Of a stretch of DNA of 9,142 bases, positions 1-6,913 are shown piece after piece. The DNA is from Oscillospiraceae bacterium UBA4632 (GTDB taxonomy: Bacteria > Bacillota > Clostridia > Oscillospirales > Oscillospiraceae), in the NCBI GenBank assembly GCA_002405995.1, contig DHMW01000019.1:9350-18491 (forward strand), read 5' to 3'. Positions within the stretch are counted from its first letter, which is position 1; each line of letters starts with the position of its first letter. The position numbers were made by a program, and so were the translations under genes. Below the pieces are notes generated by a model. The model saw only the letters and a program-made list of their open reading frames with translations, did no database searches and was not told where the DNA came from.

Positions 1-1095
1 CCCGATTCCGTCACGTTCGGCACGAGCATCGAAGAGGACCTCGCCCGCCGCGACTTCACAGTCAACGCCATCGCCATGAAGCCTGACGGCGCGCTTATCG
101 ACCCCTACGGCGGGCAGGAGGATTTAAATGCGGGCGTTCTCCGCTGTGTAGGGAACGCGGGAACGCGCTTTGAAGAGGACGCGCTGCGCATTTTAAGGCT
201 CGTGCGCTTCTGCTCCGTGCTCGGCTTTTCGGCAGAAGAGGGGACCGCCCGCGCCGCGCACGAAGCGCGCGGACTGCTCGCGCATGTTGCGCATGAGCGC
301 GTGTATGCGGAGCTGAACAAGCTCCTGCTCGGCGAGAACGTGGGAGAGACGCTTTTGACCTTTCCCGACATTCTGGGCGTGCCCATTCCGGAGATCTTGC
401 CCTGCATCGGCTTTGACCAGAGCAATCCCCATCACTGCTTCGATGTCTGGGGTCACACGGCGCGTGCCGTTGCCGCCGTGCCGCCGGAGAAGGAGCTTCG
501 GTGGACGATGCTGTTCCACGACCTTGGCAAGCCCCGCTGTATGACGCTGGACGAAGCCGGCATTGGGCACTTTTACGGTCATACAGCCGTTTCCGCCCGC
601 ATAGCGGAGGACATCATGGCGCGGCTCCACTTTGAAAAGGCGCTGCGCGACAGAATCCGCGCGCAGCTCGCCTGCTTCGACGATATGTTCCCGCCCGAGC
701 GCGCGGCCATACACCGCGAGATGGCAAAGCGCGGCAGAGAGGTGACAGGAAATCTGCTGCTCACCAAGCAGGCGGACAATGCCGCCAAGTCCCCTGACGG
801 GCTTGCGCGCGCGCAGGGACCGTGGCTCGCGGCGCAGGAGCTCTATGACGCGCTTATTGCCGGAAACGCCTGCTGTACCGTGCAGGAGCTTGCCGTTTCC
901 GGCGGTGAGCTTGCCGCCATCGGCTATCGCGGACGCGAGATCGGCGCGGTGCTTTCCCGGCTGCTGGACGAGGCTGCGGCGGAAAAGCTCGAAAATACGC
1001 ATGCGGCGCTTCTCGGGCGCGCGCAGCGGCTGTGGCGCAGCGGCTTTGCGCGCCATACGATAAAGAAAAAAGGATCAGACGACCCGGAGGTATGA
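1..1095 (+). CDS. cca: CCA-adding tRNA nucleotidyltransferase, HD-domain type (5' end missing)
   Basis: Adds or repairs the 3'-terminal CCA of tRNAs in the cytoplasm, using CTP and ATP without a nucleic-acid template. The frame is open from the first base of the window, so the N-terminus, including the catalytic nucleotidyltransferase head, lies upstream. The visible part begins inside the head: DLARRDFTVNAIAM (nt 37-78) is the signature between the catalytic and nucleotide-selecting parts. It is followed by DPYGGQEDL and by RFEEDALRILRLVRF (nt 166-210), the template-like motifs of class II enzymes. LFHDLGKP (nt 511-534) carries an HD phosphohydrolase-type His-Asp pair. The C-terminus (LAVSGGELAAIGYRGREIG, then LENTHAALLGRA) matches the tail of Firmicute CCA enzymes. 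364 complete codons are present; family members are about 440-460 residues, so roughly a fifth is missing. The internal ATG at 76 sits inside a conserved motif and is not the start. The stop at 1093-1095 is 2 bases from the next gene. Confidence 0.95.
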   Translation, partial: PDSVTFGTSIEEDLARRDFTVNAIAMKPDGALIDPYGGQEDLNAGVLRCVGNAGTRFEEDALRILRLVRFCSVLGFSAEEGTARAAHEARGLLAHVAHERVYAELNKLLLGENVGETLLTFPDILGVPIPEILPCIGFDQSNPHHCFDVWGHTARAVAAVPPEKELRWTMLFHDLGKPRCMTLDEAGIGHFYGHTAVSARIAEDIMARLHFEKALRDRIRAQLACFDDMFPPERAAIHREMAKRGREVTGNLLLTKQADNAAKSPDGLARAQGPWLAAQELYDALIAGNACCTVQELAVSGGELAAIGYRGREIGAVLSRLLDEAAAEKLENTHAALLGRAQRLWRSGFARHTIKKKGSDDPEV

Positions 1096-1097
1096 AA

Positions 1098-2282
1098 ATG
1101 GCAAACATGATGGATTATCTGGACTGGCGCGGCGATCTGACGCTCGGGACCTCGCCGTTCAACGAGGTGGACGCGCTGCTGCTTGCCGAGCTGAGCTTTG
1201 TGGACTTTGAGGGCATCGTGCCTCCGCCGGAGATCGGGCGGGGCGTTGCCCTGCGCGAGGCGGGCGAGCAGTATTTTGCCCGCCACGGAAAAGACGGAGA
1301 CGATATGGGCGTGCTGGTGCCGGGCACGATCGTAAAGATGCTGAAAAAGCTGATGGCGAGCGCGCGCTTCGGCGGCATGATGCTCAACGGCTACGCCTCG
1401 CTGCTCGACGATGCGATCGAGCAGCAGTTTGCCGCGCTCACGATCGACCTTGGCAACGGCAGCGTCTATGTCTCCTTCCGCGGGACCGACGATACGCTCG
1501 TGGGGTGGAAGGAGGACCTCAATATGGGCTTTCTCGAGGAGATCCCCTCCCAGCGCCAGGCGGTAAACTATCTCACGCGCATGGCGCGCCAGTACGGCGA
1601 CAGAACGCTGCGCGTGGGCGGGCACTCCAAGGGCGGCAACCTCGCCGTCTACAGTGCGGTCAAGGCGCCTGCGGAGGTGCAGGAGCGCATCGTCGCCGTG
1701 CATAATAACGACGGTCCGGGCTTCGCCTGGCCCATCAGTGAGACGCCGGGGCACAGGCGCATCGCCTCACGCATCCACACCGTCCTGCCGCAGACCTCGG
1801 TGGTCGGAATGCTGCTCGAGCATGAGAAGGACTATCAGGTCGTGTACTCCACCTACGAGGGCATCTATCAGCACAACGGCTTTTCCTGGGAGGTCAAGGG
1901 CACGCAGTTCGTCCATCTGGACGATTTTTCCCGCGAGGGCAAGCTTGTGGACGAGGCGCTCGACCAGTGGTCGGCGTCGCTGAACGCCCAGCAGCGCGAG
2001 GCGCTTGCCGACGCGCTCTACAGCGTCTTGACCGGCACGGGCGCTAAAACGCTCAGCGAGCTGAACGAAGAAAAGCTCAAAAGCGCATCTGCTATGCTCA
2101 AGACCTATAAGAACCTCGACCGCGAGACGCGGCGCATGGTGGGCGAGGCGTTCAAGCTGCTCCTGAAGCTCGGCACGAGAAATTTTGTGCAGGACGCACA
2201 GGAGGAAGGCGGACGGGAGTTTGACGCGCTGCGCGGCAGGCTCGCCGAGCAGTACCGCAGGCTGCTGGAGAAGAAAAAGTGA
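1098..2282 (+). CDS. DUF2974 (Mbeg1-like) alpha/beta-hydrolase family protein
   Basis: Predicted cytosolic serine hydrolase of the lipase-class-3-like DUF2974 family; the substrate is unknown. The protein is 394 residues. The N-terminus MANMMDYLDWRGDLTLGTSP is the family's opening motif. FRGTDDTLVGWKEDL (about residues 127-141) is the strand and oxyanion region of class-3 lipases. GGHSKGGNLA contains the nucleophile elbow G-H-S-x-G with Ser177, and NNDGPGF follows at about 204-210 with a candidate catalytic Asp206. The last 80 residues are charged and helical. There is no signal peptide or membrane segment. ATG 1098 is preferred because GGAGG at 1086-1090 lies 7 bases upstream; ATG 1092 would leave only one base. 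The gene follows cca by 2 bases, so the two are probably co-transcribed and translationally coupled. The 18-bp hairpin after its stop ends the unit. Family assignment is firm; biochemical function is not known from sequence. Confidence 0.88.
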   Translation: MANMMDYLDWRGDLTLGTSPFNEVDALLLAELSFVDFEGIVPPPEIGRGVALREAGEQYFARHGKDGDDMGVLVPGTIVKMLKKLMASARFGGMMLNGYASLLDDAIEQQFAALTIDLGNGSVYVSFRGTDDTLVGWKEDLNMGFLEEIPSQRQAVNYLTRMARQYGDRTLRVGGHSKGGNLAVYSAVKAPAEVQERIVAVHNNDGPGFAWPISETPGHRRIASRIHTVLPQTSVVGMLLEHEKDYQVVYSTYEGIYQHNGFSWEVKGTQFVHLDDFSREGKLVDEALDQWSASLNAQQREALADALYSVLTGTGAKTLSELNEEKLKSASAMLKTYKNLDRETRRMVGEAFKLLLKLGTRNFVQDAQEEGGREFDALRGRLAEQYRRLLEKKK

Positions 2283-2293
2283 CCGCAAAAATA

Positions 2294-2337
2294 GCGGCAA
2301 AAAGCGAAGCACCGGAGCGTGCTTCGCTTTTTGCCGC
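2294..2337. terminator. Bidirectional intrinsic terminator between convergent genes
   Basis: Perfect 18-bp inverted repeat: 2294-2311 pairs with 2320-2337 around an 8-base loop. The inner GC-rich part (GCGAAGCA / TGCTTCGC) is flanked by five A on the left and five T on the right, so on either strand a stable 8-bp hairpin is followed by a T-run. It lies 12 bases after the DUF2974 stop and about 36 bases past the thiT stop, where it can end transcription of both convergent units. Confidence 0.85.
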
Positions 2338-2372
2338 ATGGAATGGGTGGGTAAAGAGAGAATAAAGCGTTT

Positions 2373-2951
2373 TTATTCGGCCCTCGGCAGCTTTGCGGCC
2401 GGCTTGATGAGCAGCGCGCAGAGAGCGATGGCGAGAATGGAGTTGGGCAGCATGTAGGTGCCGTTGTACAGTACGGAGTAGAACACGGGGGAGGTCATGG
2501 CCAGCCCCATGAATTCCTCGGGCATGTACTGCGCGTAGACCGTCACGCCGGAGATGAAATGAACGGCGAAGCGGGCGAGGCAGCCGATGAGCGCGGCAAG
2601 CGGGAGCTTTGCATAGCTGCCGCCCCTGGCGCGCAGCAGGCCCGCAAGGCCGACGGCGGCGTAGGCAAGGGAATAGTCGAAAATGATCGACACCCAGCTT
2701 ACGGCAAAGCCTTCGGCGAAGAAATACTTCAGCGTGCCGAATGCAAGACCGGCAAGGATGCCCCAGGGCGCGCCCCAGCGCACGGCGAAGAGGATCAGCG
2801 GGATCATCACAAGATTGATCGAGCCGCCGAAGCCGCCGAACGACAGTCCGATGGGGATCTTGATGTAGCTCAGCACGAGGGCGAGCGCGATGCAGATGCC
2901 GCCCTCTGCCAGGCGGCGCGTGGAACTGCGGGAAGACGTGGTGTTGCTCAT
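2373..2951 (-). CDS. thiT: ThiT, thiamine-specific S component of an ECF transporter
   Basis: Membrane-embedded substrate-binding subunit that captures thiamine and works with the shared energizing module (EcfA, EcfA', EcfT), which is not encoded here. 192 residues, the usual ThiT size. About six hydrophobic segments can be seen (roughly 15-30, 45-58, 62-80, 84-105, 115-138, 165-184). Family features in order are GGSINLVMIPLILFAVRWG (42-60), FDYSLAYAAVGLAGL (91-105), ARFAVHFISGVTVYA (126-140) and YNGTYMLP (162-169). The last two blocks include the His and the Tyr/Asn positions that line the thiamine pocket in known ThiT structures (matched by eye). Start at 2951: GGAGG at 2967-2963 lies 11 bases upstream, slightly long. 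An in-frame upstream ATG at 3032 lies within the leader terminator region and is rejected. The TPP riboswitch upstream independently supports thiamine as substrate. Expression should fall when thiamine pyrophosphate is plentiful. Confidence 0.94.
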   Translation of the reverse strand: MSNTTSSRSSTRRLAEGGICIALALVLSYIKIPIGLSFGGFGGSINLVMIPLILFAVRWGAPWGILAGLAFGTLKYFFAEGFAVSWVSIIFDYSLAYAAVGLAGLLRARGGSYAKLPLAALIGCLARFAVHFISGVTVYAQYMPEEFMGLAMTSPVFYSVLYNGTYMLPNSILAIALCALLIKPAAKLPRAE

Positions 2952-2998
2952 TTGGAAAGATACCTCCGGAAAAAGTGATCCTGTCCGCGCCGCAGCGC

Positions 2999-3030
2999 AA
3001 AAAAGCACCGCGACGCCGACGTCACGGTGC
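2999..3030 (-). terminator. Intrinsic terminator of the TPP riboswitch expression platform
   Basis: Read on the minus strand, 3030-3020 pairs with 3015-3005 in an 11-bp stem (one G-T wobble) closed by the tetraloop TCGG, followed directly by six T (3004-2999). It lies between the aptamer and the thiT ribosome-binding site, so it can stop transcription before thiT. This placement implies transcriptional rather than purely translational control. Confidence 0.88.
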
Positions 3031-3049
3031 AAAGTAGCAAAAAAGTGTG

Positions 3050-3147
3050 CCTTGCATTCCTACGCCGGCATTACCCGGATCAGGTCTGAGGGACAGCGGC
3101 GGCATTGCGTCGCATCTCAGCCGGCCTGCGCCGGCGCCCCTTGCAGC
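3050..3147 (-). promoter_or_regulatory. TPP riboswitch (THI element) controlling thiT
   Basis: On the minus strand the conserved parts of the thiamine-pyrophosphate aptamer occur in order. GGGGCGCC is at the 5' side (from 3140), CTGAGA at 3120-3115 (pyrimidine-binding arm), ACCTGATC at 3085-3078, a short hairpin arm with GGTAATGCC, and GCGTAGGAA at 3065-3057. The closing helix P1 can form between TGCA near 3145-3142 and TGCA at 3056-3053. The aptamer begins within a few bases of the predicted transcription start. Binding of TPP should stabilise P1 and allow the downstream terminator to form, lowering thiT expression. Confidence 0.95.
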
Positions 3148-3156
3148 TATGGCGGC

Positions 3157-3185
3157 ATTTTAGCGCGGAATGAACGCGTTGTCAA
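3157..3185 (-). promoter_or_regulatory. Sigma-A type promoter for the TPP riboswitch-thiT unit
   Basis: On the minus strand a perfect -35 TTGACA (3185-3180) is separated by exactly 17 bases from -10 TAAAAT (3162-3157). Transcription would start near 3150, immediately before the riboswitch aptamer. This is the strongest promoter seen in the window. Confidence 0.85.
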
Positions 3186-3235
3186 GAGGAAGATACGTGA
3201 TTTGTAAAATAGAATAGCGCCGGCAAGATTTCCGG

Positions 3236-3264
3236 TTGCGTCTTTGCTGCACCTGTGCTACAAT
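3236..3264 (+). promoter_or_regulatory. Extended -10 promoter for the fused molybdenum hydroxylase gene
   Basis: -35-like TTGCGT (3236-3241), 17-base spacer, -10 TACAAT (3259-3264) with an extended TG at 3256-3257. The -35 is weak, so an activator may be needed. The leader to ATG 3319 is about 48 bases and AT-rich. It contains two copies of AAATAATT (3267-3274 and 3284-3291), 17 bases apart, that could be an operator; no binding protein can be named. Confidence 0.65.
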
Positions 3265-3318
3265 AAAAATAATTAGGCGACCAAAATAATTGTAATACTT
3301 GGAAACAGGAGTTTTGCC

Positions 3319-5892
3319 ATGGCTGCTTTTGTTGTGAACGGAACACCGGTAACGGTCGAAAAGAATCAGAAGCTCATCCGCTTTCTGCGCGACGAGCTGC
3401 ATCTGACGAGCGTCAAGGACGGGTGCAGCGAGGGCGCGTGCGGCACGTGCCACGTCCTCATCGACGGCAAGCCCACCAAGGCGTGTATCCCGCAGACGGA
3501 CAAGCTGGAGGGGAAAACGATCGTCACGGTGGAGGGGCTCAGCGCCTTTGAAAAGGAAGCCTTCACCTACGCCTTCGGCAAGGCGGGCGCAGTGCAGTGC
3601 GGCTTCTGCATCCCCGGCATGGTGATCTGCGCCAAGGCGCTTCTCGACCAGAACCCCGATCCCACGCGCGAGGAGGCGGCCTTTGCCATCCGCAACAACA
3701 TCTGCCGCTGCACGGGCTACGTCAAGATCATCGACGGCATTCTCCTTGCAGCAAGGATCCTGCGCGAGGGAAGGCTCCCCGCGCCTTCTGAGGAGGATTG
3801 GGCGGTCGGCTCGCGCGTGTCCCGCATCGACGTTGCCGAAAAGGTGCAGGGGTACGGAAAGTATCCGGACGATCTGTACGTTGAGGGGATGTGCTACGGC
3901 GGCGCGGTGCGCAGCGAATATCCGCGCGCCCGCGTGCTCTATATCCGCACAAAGGAAGCCGAGGAGCTGCCCGGCGTCGTGTGTGTGCTGACGGCGAAGG
4001 ACATCCCCGGCCAGCAGAACGTCGGCCACATCCAGAAGGACCAGCCGACGCTTGTGGGCGAGGGCGAGGTCACGCAGTATCTCGGCGACGCCGTGGCGCT
4101 CGTCTGCGCGCGCGACCGCGAGACGCTGGAGCAGGCAAAAAAGCTCGTGCGCGTGGCGTACGAGGAGCTGCCGGGCGTGCACAGCCCGGAGGAGGCGGCG
4201 GCGGAGGGCGCGCCCGAGGTGATCATGGGCAACCGCGGCAACCTGCAGGCTCACCGCCATGTTGCCCGAGGCAATGCGGACGAGGCGATCCGGAATTCGA
4301 AATACGTCCTGCACGAAAAATTCGAGACGCCGTGGACGGAGCACGCCTTTCTGGAGCCGGAATGCTGCGTTGCAGTCCCGCTGGATAACGGCGGTGTGAA
4401 GCTTTACACCACCGACCAGAGCGCCCATACCACGCAGCATGAGTGCGCGGCGATGCTCGGCGTCGATTTTGCCCACTGCCAGGTCGAAAATATGCTCGTC
4501 GGCGGCGGCTTCGGCGGGAAGGAGGACATGTCTGTGCAGCACCACGCGGCGCTGCTTGCGTATATCGCGCGCGTGCCGGTCAAGGTCAAGCTCTCCCGGC
4601 AGGAATCCATCCTGGTCCACCCCAAGCGCCACCCGATGTGGATGGATTTCACGATGGGCTGCGATGAAAACGGCATCATTCAGGGCGTGAAGGCGAGCGT
4701 CGTGTCCGACACGGGCGGCTTCGCCTCGCTCGGCGGCCCTGTGCTCGAGCGTGCGTGTACGCACGCCGCTGGCCCGTATCATTATGAGAACTTTGAGATC
4801 GAGGGCCACGCCTACTATACCAACAATCCCCCCGCGGGCGCGTTCCGCGGCTTCGGCGTAACGCAGACCTGCTTTGCCACCGAAACACTCTTAAACGAGA
4901 TGGCCGACCTTGTCGGCATCTCCCCGTGGGAGATCCGCTACCGCAACGCCATCCGCCCCGGCGAGGTGCTGCCGAACGGCCAGATCGTCGGGCCTGAGAC
5001 GGGGCTTGTCGAAACGCTCGAGGCGATCAGGCCCTATTACGACGAAGCGGTCAGAAACGGCGAGCCCGTCGGGCTTGCCTGCGCGATGAAAAACGCGGGC
5101 GTCGGCGTGGGGCTGCCCGACTACGGGCGCTGCAAGCTCGTCATCGGCGAGGACGGCAAGGTCCATATCCGCACGGGCGCGTCCTGCATCGGGCAGGGGC
5201 TCGGCACGGTGCTGGTGCAGATCGTCGTGACGAACGCGAAGCTCCGGCGCGGGGATGTGGTCTACGAGCGCAGCGATACGCTTGCGCCGGACAGCGGCGA
5301 TACCTCCGGCTCGCGCCAGACGCTCGTGACCGGCGAGGCATGCCGCCGCGCGTGCCTGCTGCTGCGCGACGCGCTGGAGCACAGCACGCTGGAGGGGCTC
5401 AAGGGGCAGGAGTTCTACGGCGAATATTACGCCAGGACGAACCCGCTCGGCTCGAGCGTCCCCAATCCTGTCAGCCACGTCGCCTACGGCTACGCGACGC
5501 AGATGTGCGTCCTGGATAAGGAGAGCGGCAAAATCAGGAAGATCGTTGCCGCGCATGATGTCGGCAAGGCGATCAATCCGCTCTCCTGCGAGGGGCAGAT
5601 CGAGGGCGGCGTTGTGATGAGCATGGGCTACGCGCTCACGGAGAGGTATCCGCTCGACCATGGAAAGCCCACGGCGAAATATGGTATGCTCGGCCTTTTC
5701 CGCGCCAATCAGATCCCGGAGATCAAGGCGATCGTCGTCGATAAGCCCGGTCTGCCGCTTGCCAACGGCGCCATCGGCATTGGCGAGATCACCTCGATCC
5801 CCACGGCGCCAGCCATCGCGGACGCCTACTTCCGCTACGACGGCGAGCGCCGCCGCAGCCTGCCGCTCGACCACACGCCCTACAAGAAGTAA
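3319..5892 (+). CDS. xdh: Selenium-dependent xanthine dehydrogenase-type molybdenum hydroxylase (fused 2Fe-2S and Mo domains)
   Basis: Predicted cytosolic hydroxylase of a purine or related heterocycle, passing electrons from molybdopterin through two [2Fe-2S] centres. 857 residues. N-terminal plant-type ferredoxin cysteines are 36, 41, 44 and 56; the second cluster uses 94, 97, 129 and 131. From about 165 come the molybdopterin domains: GGGFGGKED (395-403), GAFRGFG (507-513), IGQG (624-627), and GIGEITSIPTAPAIADA (820-836) with the likely catalytic Glu823. There is no FAD domain. Length and architecture match the selenium-dependent xanthine dehydrogenase family, in which selenium is a labile cofactor ligand; no in-frame TGA occurs, so selenocysteine is not used. 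Glu346 and Arg437 match the purine-contacting Glu802/Arg880 of bovine enzyme, but the Phe914 position appears to be Val462. AGGAG at 3307-3311 sets ATG 3319 with a 7-base gap. Asparaginase follows after 10 bases, mocA beyond it. Domain assignment is firm; selenium use and exact substrate are inferred from the family. Confidence 0.9.
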   Translation: MAAFVVNGTPVTVEKNQKLIRFLRDELHLTSVKDGCSEGACGTCHVLIDGKPTKACIPQTDKLEGKTIVTVEGLSAFEKEAFTYAFGKAGAVQCGFCIPGMVICAKALLDQNPDPTREEAAFAIRNNICRCTGYVKIIDGILLAARILREGRLPAPSEEDWAVGSRVSRIDVAEKVQGYGKYPDDLYVEGMCYGGAVRSEYPRARVLYIRTKEAEELPGVVCVLTAKDIPGQQNVGHIQKDQPTLVGEGEVTQYLGDAVALVCARDRETLEQAKKLVRVAYEELPGVHSPEEAAAEGAPEVIMGNRGNLQAHRHVARGNADEAIRNSKYVLHEKFETPWTEHAFLEPECCVAVPLDNGGVKLYTTDQSAHTTQHECAAMLGVDFAHCQVENMLVGGGFGGKEDMSVQHHAALLAYIARVPVKVKLSRQESILVHPKRHPMWMDFTMGCDENGIIQGVKASVVSDTGGFASLGGPVLERACTHAAGPYHYENFEIEGHAYYTNNPPAGAFRGFGVTQTCFATETLLNEMADLVGISPWEIRYRNAIRPGEVLPNGQIVGPETGLVETLEAIRPYYDEAVRNGEPVGLACAMKNAGVGVGLPDYGRCKLVIGEDGKVHIRTGASCIGQGLGTVLVQIVVTNAKLRRGDVVYERSDTLAPDSGDTSGSRQTLVTGEACRRACLLLRDALEHSTLEGLKGQEFYGEYYARTNPLGSSVPNPVSHVAYGYATQMCVLDKESGKIRKIVAAHDVGKAINPLSCEGQIEGGVVMSMGYALTERYPLDHGKPTAKYGMLGLFRANQIPEIKAIVVDKPGLPLANGAIGIGEITSIPTAPAIADAYFRYDGERRRSLPLDHTPYKK

Positions 5893-5902
5893 GAGAGGGA
5901 GC

Positions 5903-6913
5903 ATGAAAAAAGTCCTGATCATCTATACCGGCGGCACCATCGGCATGACGCGCACCGACAACGGCTATGCGCCGCGCGCGGGTTACTTCCGCGCGGCACT
6001 CGACGCCATCGCGGACCTGCGCTTTCCGGAAATGCCCGCGTGGGACTTCGCAGAGATGTCGCCGCTGCTGGATTCGTCGAATATGACGGTGCACGAATGG
6101 AACGACATCGCCGCCATCGTCGCGCGTGAGTATGACGCCTACGACGGCTTTGTCGTCCTGCACGGCACGGACACGATGGCATACACTGCCTCGGCGCTCT
6201 CGTTCATGCTCGGCGGACTTGATAAGCCAGTGGTGCTCACCGGCTCGCAGATCCCGCTGTGCGAGATCCGCAGCGACGGGCGCGACAACCTCATCACCGC
6301 GCTTTTGATCGCGGGGAAGGGGATCGTGCGGGAGGTGTGCCTGTATTTCGGCGGAAGGCTGCTGCGCGGCAACCGCGCTACAAAATATTCTGCCGACGGG
6401 CTGATCGCCTTTGTTTCGCCAAATTACCCCAGCCTTGCCGAGGCGGGGATATCCATCAAGTACAATGAAGCCGCCCTCCTGCCGCGGCAGGAAGGCGGGC
6501 TGAAGCTGCAATTGCTGGACAGTATCCCCATCGGCGTGATCAAGGTGTTCCCGGGGATTCAGTTCTCCCTGTTCGAATCCATCATGACCGAAAAGCTGCG
6601 CGGCATCGTCATCGAGACCTTCGGCGCGGGCAATATCCCCGGCGATGGAAACGCGCTGCTGCCCATCATCCGCAAGGCGTTCCAGAACGGCACGGTGCTG
6701 ACCGTCTGCTCCCAGTGCCCGCAGGGCGCGGTGTCGCTGGGAACGTATGAAACGTCCAGCGCGCTCAAAAAGGCGGGGGCGGTCAGCGGGCTCGATATGA
6801 CGACCGAGGCCGCCGTCGCCAAGCTTTACTACCTCTTCTCCCGCGGCTGCGATAAGGAGGAGGTCAAGCGCCTCATGGAGCAGGATCTGCGCGGCGAGAT
6901 CAGCGCTCTTTAA
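5903..6913 (+). CDS. ansA: Type I (cytosolic) L-asparaginase
   Basis: Hydrolyses L-asparagine to L-aspartate and ammonia in the cytoplasm. 336 residues, the same size class as E. coli AnsA, with collinear similarity over the whole length. YTGGTIGM near the start carries nucleophile Thr12. DSSNMT (57-62) is the substrate-binding Ser block. HGTDTMAYTASALSFML (87-103) gives the second catalytic Thr89-Asp90 pair, GSQIPLCEIRSDGRDNL follows, and GNRATK supplies Lys161. The C-terminal small domain ends in YYLFSRG...QDLRGEI, as in AnsA. There is no signal peptide, which argues against the periplasmic or secreted type II enzyme. ATG 5903 is preceded by GAGAGG at 5893-5898. It lies 10 bases after the molybdenum hydroxylase stop with no terminator between, so the two are probably one transcript. 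The last 14 bases overlap the end of convergent mocA. A role in handling nitrogen from purine breakdown is an inference from position only. Confidence 0.93.
   Translation: MKKVLIIYTGGTIGMTRTDNGYAPRAGYFRAALDAIADLRFPEMPAWDFAEMSPLLDSSNMTVHEWNDIAAIVAREYDAYDGFVVLHGTDTMAYTASALSFMLGGLDKPVVLTGSQIPLCEIRSDGRDNLITALLIAGKGIVREVCLYFGGRLLRGNRATKYSADGLIAFVSPNYPSLAEAGISIKYNEAALLPRQEGGLKLQLLDSIPIGVIKVFPGIQFSLFESIMTEKLRGIVIETFGAGNIPGDGNALLPIIRKAFQNGTVLTVCSQCPQGAVSLGTYETSSALKKAGAVSGLDMTTEAAVAKLYYLFSRGCDKEEVKRLMEQDLRGEISAL

Noticed and set aside
76..1095. CCA enzyme starting at ATG 76
   Set aside because: That Met lies within the conserved DLARRDFTVNAIAM motif and the frame is open to base 1, so the gene is truncated by the window rather than short.
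3160..4809. Long minus-strand open frame (549 codons) opposite the fused hydroxylase
   Set aside because: It mirrors the codon structure of the plus-strand gene in a GC-rich region, has low-complexity Arg/His/Ala/Leu composition, no ribosome-binding site and no recognisable domain, and it also runs over the hydroxylase promoter.
3319..5892. Possible selenocysteine in the selenium-dependent type hydroxylase
   Set aside because: The frame contains no in-frame TGA before its TAA stop. In this family selenium is a labile cofactor ligand rather than an encoded amino acid.
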